A stretch of DNA of 17,023 bases, taken from assembly GCA_003695455.1 (NCBI GenBank), contig RFJF01000640.1, positions 1-17,023 of the forward strand, given 5' to 3'. The position numbers and the translations under genes are program-made. This stretch comes from Chloroflexota bacterium (lineage in GTDB: Bacteria > Chloroflexota > Anaerolineae > 4572-78 > J111). The notes under the pieces are model-generated. The model was not told the DNA's origin and made no database searches. It worked only from the letters and a program-made list of their open reading frames with translations. Below, piece by piece: positions 13,217 through 17,023 of this stretch (the first letter of the stretch is position 1; each line of letters starts with the position of its first letter).

Positions 13217-15359
13217 CTTGTGGCAGAATTACCCGCAAAGTTTCAAGCATTTGGGTTAACGTCAGGCCCGCTTCGCGCACCAGTCTGAATTCTCCCATCA
13301 ACGGCGCCGTTTCTTGCTCAATATTACGTGCCGAGATGACAACTACCTGCATTTGCCTGGTTTCCGGGTGTTTAGCCAATTGGGCCAGTGTTTCGTAGCC
13401 ACTCATTTCGGGCATAATCAAATCCAGAATAATCAAATCAGGTTTTCTGGCCCGGGCAATTTCCAGACCTCGCTGTCCGTTGAAGGCTTTAAACAGCCGA
13501 ATGTTTGAATCATACGACTTGATAAAGCGGGTCAGCAAGCGGACCACCTGCGGATTGTCATCAATAACCAACACCGTTTGCAGAGGTTTGGGCAGTTTGG
13601 CCAGCGTTTCTTGCAAATCTCCCTGCGATACCGGTTTGGGCAAATAATCTGTGGCATCCAAAACCAGGCCCAGTCGTTTCATATTGGGCAGCGGCCCAAT
13701 AATTAAAGGGATGTGGGGTGGGAGACCCAGTTGTTGCGCCAGCATATCATCACCGTCCGCCCAGTGGCTATCGGCAATTACCACGCTGGGGAACATTTTT
13801 TGAATAATTGCACGGGCAGCCTCGATGGTGTTGGCCTGTTCAAACTGAAACCCCTGGATGTGCCGCCGCAGCAGCAGTAACACCTGTGGTTCTTTGTTGA
13901 GTACCAGTACCACCGGTTGGCTGTTTTTACTGTGAGCAACCGGCGCAACCGGAAACCGGCTTCTTTGCCCCTGTTTTTCTTTGGTCAGTGGCAGTGTAAA
14001 ACTAATGGTTGTTCCTACCCCTGGTTTGCTGTCAATCCACATTTTGCCGCCGTGGAGTTCAACAAACCGTTTGCTCACTGCCAGCCCCAGGCCGCTGCCG
14101 GAATGCGTCTGACCATCTTCCAATTGCCTGAACGACTCAAAGGCCTTGGAAAGCATATCCGCAGAAATCCCACGCCCGCTGTCTTCTACCGTAACCAGCG
14201 CTTCATTTTTGTTCAGTTGAATCCCCAACCGGATAAACCCTTTTTCTGTAAAACGTGTGGCGTTGGTCAGCAGATTTAACAACACCTGCCGAATGCGGGT
14301 GCGGTCAATATAAAACAGCGGTAGCGAATCCGGAATTTTTAACTCAAGCTGTAACTGCCGCGCATCCACCAACCCGCGAACCATGTCGGCGGCCTGGCGG
14401 GCCACTTTGCCCAAATCGGCGGGTTCTTTGGTAATGGGCATGCCGCCTGCCTCAATCCGGGACAGGTCCAGCACGTCATCAATCAGGTTTGAAAGGTGGC
14501 GGGTACTCTGGTAAATAGCCATCAAATCTCCCCGAAATTCACCGGGCAGGGGTTGGTTGCCATAACTTTCGGGCGCGTTAACCATCATGCTGGCAAACCC
14601 GGTAATCAGGTTGAGGGGCGTTCTCAACTCATGGCTCACGTTGGCCACAAACTCTGATTTAAAGCGGTAGGCTTTTGTAGTGGCTTCCTGGGCAACAATC
14701 AGCGCCTCGTTGGTGCGTTCCAGCCGAACATACGCTTCATCCAGACTTTTCAAGACTCGTTTGAGTTCGGCGCGGTGCTGGCGGGCATCCTGCGCGTTTT
14801 TCTGGGCCGCCTCGGTCATATTCAATGCCCAGTCCAGTGTGGTATACAACCTTTGAGTGCTGGCCCATGAAATCAGGGCAGCCAGCAAGACAAGAATTAT
14901 CGAGGTAGCAACGTCTGCAGAATGGATAACCGGGCTGACCCATGCCACGGTAATCATCACTGCAACCATTCCCCCGGTCAGACTCAACATAATAGACAGG
15001 TTGGTGAGTGTAGCCGCAATGAGCACAATGAGCATATACAGATACAAAATTGCAGAATTTTGCAGCGTTACCGCCGTAATTGTTACGGCAACAATCAATC
15101 CTGCCAGGTAAATGGCTACCCCCAGCCGCAGCCTTTTTTTAGATACAAAATAACTTAACCCGCTCACTACCCACACAAATAGCAGGATTAAATGGGCCTC
15201 CATAGAAAATTCACGGTGCGCAAGCCAGTTGACCTCGGCCCACAGCCAGACCACAATGCCAATGGCTACCAGAATTATCTGCAAAGACTCGCGGATTAAA
15301 CCGTCTAAATCTTCAATCGAATCATATTCAAATTTTCTCAACACAGAATACGTTGCCAT
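13140..15359 (-). CDS. Membrane hybrid sensor histidine kinase with two receivers
   Basis: 739 residues. About six membrane helices occupy residues 25-168 without a sizeable external domain, so it probably senses through the membrane part. A coiled linker (about 180-232) leads to the dimerisation/H-box SHELRTPLNLITGF with H243, then the ATPase domain: N-box N362/N366, VEDSGRGI (391-398), and GSGLGLAVSKRF (421-432). Receiver 1 (about 482-588) has LNKEP in place of the acidic pair but keeps D530 and KP at 575-576. Receiver 2 (about 594-712) has VIDD (598-601), D646 in LDLIMPEMSGYE and S676, but lacks the conserved lysine. The last 25 residues lie wholly in the antisense overlap with the regulator gene. 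GGAGG lies 6 bases before the ATG. Confidence 0.9.
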   Translation of the reverse strand: MATYSVLRKFEYDSIEDLDGLIRESLQIILVAIGIVVWLWAEVNWLAHREFSMEAHLILLFVWVVSGLSYFVSKKRLRLGVAIYLAGLIVAVTITAVTLQNSAILYLYMLIVLIAATLTNLSIMLSLTGGMVAVMITVAWVSPVIHSADVATSIILVLLAALISWASTQRLYTTLDWALNMTEAAQKNAQDARQHRAELKRVLKSLDEAYVRLERTNEALIVAQEATTKAYRFKSEFVANVSHELRTPLNLITGFASMMVNAPESYGNQPLPGEFRGDLMAIYQSTRHLSNLIDDVLDLSRIEAGGMPITKEPADLGKVARQAADMVRGLVDARQLQLELKIPDSLPLFYIDRTRIRQVLLNLLTNATRFTEKGFIRLGIQLNKNEALVTVEDSGRGISADMLSKAFESFRQLEDGQTHSGSGLGLAVSKRFVELHGGKMWIDSKPGVGTTISFTLPLTKEKQGQRSRFPVAPVAHSKNSQPVVLVLNKEPQVLLLLRRHIQGFQFEQANTIEAARAIIQKMFPSVVIADSHWADGDDMLAQQLGLPPHIPLIIGPLPNMKRLGLVLDATDYLPKPVSQGDLQETLAKLPKPLQTVLVIDDNPQVVRLLTRFIKSYDSNIRLFKAFNGQRGLEIARARKPDLIILDLIMPEMSGYETLAQLAKHPETRQMQVVVISARNIEQETAPLMGEFRLVREAGLTLTQMLETLRVILPQVTQLAAVVPGNSAMLQESQSGQPAW

Positions 15360-15499
15360 GGGTGTCCTCCAACATTGCGCCGCCCGATGCTCTGGATTTT
15401 AGCGTAGAGCATGCAGTCATGCAATCCGGCAATCCGCCGTGTGGCAAAGAGTTGGCAAGTTTTAGGCGAAAAACGTCTGGATGAAACCGGCAGGTTGTG

Positions 15500-15511
15500 T
15501 TTCAATTGAAA
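15500..15511. promoter_or_regulatory. Perfect 12-base palindrome upstream of the dehydrogenase gene
   Basis: TTTCAATTGAAA is a perfect palindrome 50 bases before the dehydrogenase ATG, in the 202-base divergent gap with the kinase gene. An operator role is possible; AT-rich palindromes of this length also arise by chance. Confidence 0.3.
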
Positions 15512-15561
15512 TGATGATGAAATGAAAACGCAAAAACCGAGTGCCACAGGAGATGCCGGTT

Positions 15562-16632
15562 ATGCCAGAAACAAGAGTAGTCTATATTTCTGAACCGGGA
15601 ACGCTGACCCTGGAAACAGTGACTCTGCCGGATTTGAAACCAACACAGGTTCTGGTCAAAACTTATCAGGCATCGGTGTGCGGCTCAGAGCGATATTTCT
15701 ACCGGGGCATCAACGTCAGGCCGCAAGATGAAGCCAGAGGCGGGCCGGGTACCCAACTGGGGGCCGCGCGCTCCGATGGCTTGCCGGAGCACGCCTACCC
15801 CATGGGGCCGCTGGGCCACGAAGGCGGCGGCACCATTGTTGCAATGGGCAGCGCGGTTGGCGAGTACCTGGGTGGCGGCACAGTGAATATCGGCGACAGA
15901 GTGGGGAGTTTGATTTACCCCACCTTTTCAGATTATTGGGTGGCCGACGTAAATCTGGTTCAGCCTATCCCGGACGGCGTCTCATTTGAGGTAGGGTGTT
16001 TGTATGAACCGCTGGGGTGTGCCGTGTGGGCGGCGTTGCACATGGGCGTAAAACTGGGCGATACCGTAGCAGTTGCCGGCGTGGGATTTGCCGGAAACAT
16101 CTTGTTGCAGGGCGCGCTCAAATCCGGGGCATCCAAAGTAATTGCAATTGACGCGGTGCAGAGCAAGCTGGATATTGCCCGGCAACTGGGCGCGCATCAC
16201 GTTATCAACACCAACCACGCAGACCCCGTTGCCGTGGTTAACGAACTGACCCGCGGTGAGGGCGTGGATGTGGCTGTTGAGGCAATGGGCGGCGACGGCA
16301 CAGGCATCAAGCTGGCGCTGGATATGGTCCGGCACAACGGCATTATGGCCCTTTACGGCGATAATTACGCCCCGGTCAAGGACTTTTGCTTTCACCGTTT
16401 TCATGAGGATGGGCTTGAAATCCGCAACCTCAACGCGGTTCACTACACCAAACTGCGCTCGGTAGAACACATGCGCCAGGCCTTCCGGGCGGTACAGCGA
16501 GGCGTTTTTAACCTGGACATCATTTTTGAAAATTCGGTGCGGCACAGCCTGGCCGATATTCCCGCCGTTTTTGCCGCCGAAAGCGCATCTCTGAATACCC
16601 AGAATTCTTTAAAGACACTCATCATTCCCTGA
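15562..16632 (+). CDS. Medium-chain zinc-type alcohol/polyol dehydrogenase
   Basis: 356 residues of the medium-chain dehydrogenase/reductase superfamily. Seen: catalytic-zinc ligands C40 (SVCGSE), H86-E87 (GHEGGGTI) and E149 (YEPLGCAVWAA); the Rossmann motif AGVGFAG (172-178); and an acidic residue D197 (VIAIDA), which favours NAD over NADP. The four-cysteine structural-zinc loop found in many relatives is absent (GDRVGSLIYPTFSDYW passes straight on). ATG 15562 is chosen because AGGAG lies 9 bases before it; the GTG at 15541 and ATG at 15553 would include the ribosome site. It probably oxidises or reduces a sugar, polyol or aldehyde; a link to the aldolase product of the nearby operon is inference by position only. 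Confidence 0.85.
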   Translation: MPETRVVYISEPGTLTLETVTLPDLKPTQVLVKTYQASVCGSERYFYRGINVRPQDEARGGPGTQLGAARSDGLPEHAYPMGPLGHEGGGTIVAMGSAVGEYLGGGTVNIGDRVGSLIYPTFSDYWVADVNLVQPIPDGVSFEVGCLYEPLGCAVWAALHMGVKLGDTVAVAGVGFAGNILLQGALKSGASKVIAIDAVQSKLDIARQLGAHHVINTNHADPVAVVNELTRGEGVDVAVEAMGGDGTGIKLALDMVRHNGIMALYGDNYAPVKDFCFHRFHEDGLEIRNLNAVHYTKLRSVEHMRQAFRAVQRGVFNLDIIFENSVRHSLADIPAVFAAESASLNTQNSLKTLIIP

Positions 16633-16748
16633 TTGGCTGAAGCGACAGAACCGGGGTGGTTGCCAGCAGTTCCGGCGCAAAATTACCAGAATTGCCCTGC
16701 CCGGTAATGAACCCGCGCAACCTCAACCATCGCGTGTAGCAGGTTAAC

Positions 16749-17023
16749 TTGGCACTTTTTCTTCAAATTTTGACTACCGTCATCTTTCCGGTGTTTGCGC
16801 TCATCGGTATTGGGGTTTTAATGGACCGCCTGTTTCCCATTGATGTGCAAACCCTTTCTAAGTTTAATTTTTACCTGTTTCTGCCGGCTATTTTGTTTGT
16901 GGCGCTTCTCAAATCAGAATTAAACCCGGCGCTGTTTGGAACAGTTGCCGGGTTTACCCTCACCCAGCTTGTGCTGTTGTTGGGCATCAGCGGGCTTCTG
17001 TTTAACACAAAACCCTTCAAACC
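16749..17023 (+). CDS. AEC (auxin efflux carrier)-family permease, 5' part only
   Basis: An open frame of 91 codons runs off the window edge. The translation is very hydrophobic and begins like AEC-family carriers: ILTTVIFPVFALIGIGVL, then FNFYLFLPAILFVALLKSEL, then a third hydrophobic stretch. The AEC family moves carboxylates or related anions. The start is taken as TTG 16749 with AGG five bases upstream; an in-frame TAG lies at 16737-16739. The gap of 116 bases after the dehydrogenase stop has no visible terminator, so co-transcription is possible. Confidence 0.6.
   Translation, partial: MALFLQILTTVIFPVFALIGIGVLMDRLFPIDVQTLSKFNFYLFLPAILFVALLKSELNPALFGTVAGFTLTQLVLLLGISGLLFNTKPFK

Overview
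The window looks like part of a chromosome from a Chloroflexota-type bacterium (Anaerolineae or Caldilinea-like). This is inferred from style only. The clues are Tat-type lipoprotein binding proteins with a glycine-rich start, a response regulator with an N-terminal helix-turn-helix of a kind I associate with this phylum, frequent GTG/TTG start options, and a short heptad inverted repeat between genes. No rRNA, tRNA, integrase, transposase or CRISPR array was found.

Layout. (1) Bases 1-236 are non-coding and hold the heptad inverted repeat and a weak hairpin past the end of an operon. (2) Bases 7815 down to 237, minus strand, form a compact six-gene catabolic operon. In transcription order it encodes a fucose/arabinose-isomerase-like protein, a PfkB sugar kinase, a class II ketose-bisphosphate aldolase, a glycerate-kinase-like (MOFRL/DUF4147) protein B, an enolase-like protein, and a second glycerate-kinase-like protein A. 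Spacing is short and several genes overlap. (3) Bases 11439 down to 8137, minus strand, form a CUT1-type ABC importer operon (Tat lipoprotein binding protein, MalF-like and MalG-like permeases). It has a strong hairpin after the binding-protein gene, a clear intrinsic terminator at its end, and no ATPase gene. (4) Bases 11945-15359 hold a two-component pair lying tail to tail with 77 bp of antisense coding overlap: an unusual HTH/ATPase-like/receiver regulator and a membrane hybrid histidine kinase with two receivers. (5) Bases 15562-16632 encode a medium-chain zinc dehydrogenase, followed by the 5' part of an AEC-family permease cut by the window edge.

How it fits together. The importer would bring in a sugar or sugar derivative. 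Isomerase, kinase and aldolase form a textbook isomerise-phosphorylate-cleave route to two three-carbon units. A glycerate 2-kinase plus enolase would then normally feed PEP, but here those last enzymes are not ordinary. The enolase keeps its metal ligands and catalytic lysine but has lost most of the residues that define 2-phosphoglycerate/PEP chemistry. Both glycerate-kinase-like proteins have lost the same two signature motifs. I read this as a dedicated and possibly undescribed catabolic pathway in which paralogues of lower-glycolysis enzymes have taken new substrates. The substrate cannot be named from sequence; a sulfosugar-like route is one hypothesis among several. The two-component system and the dehydrogenase are plausible partners by position only.
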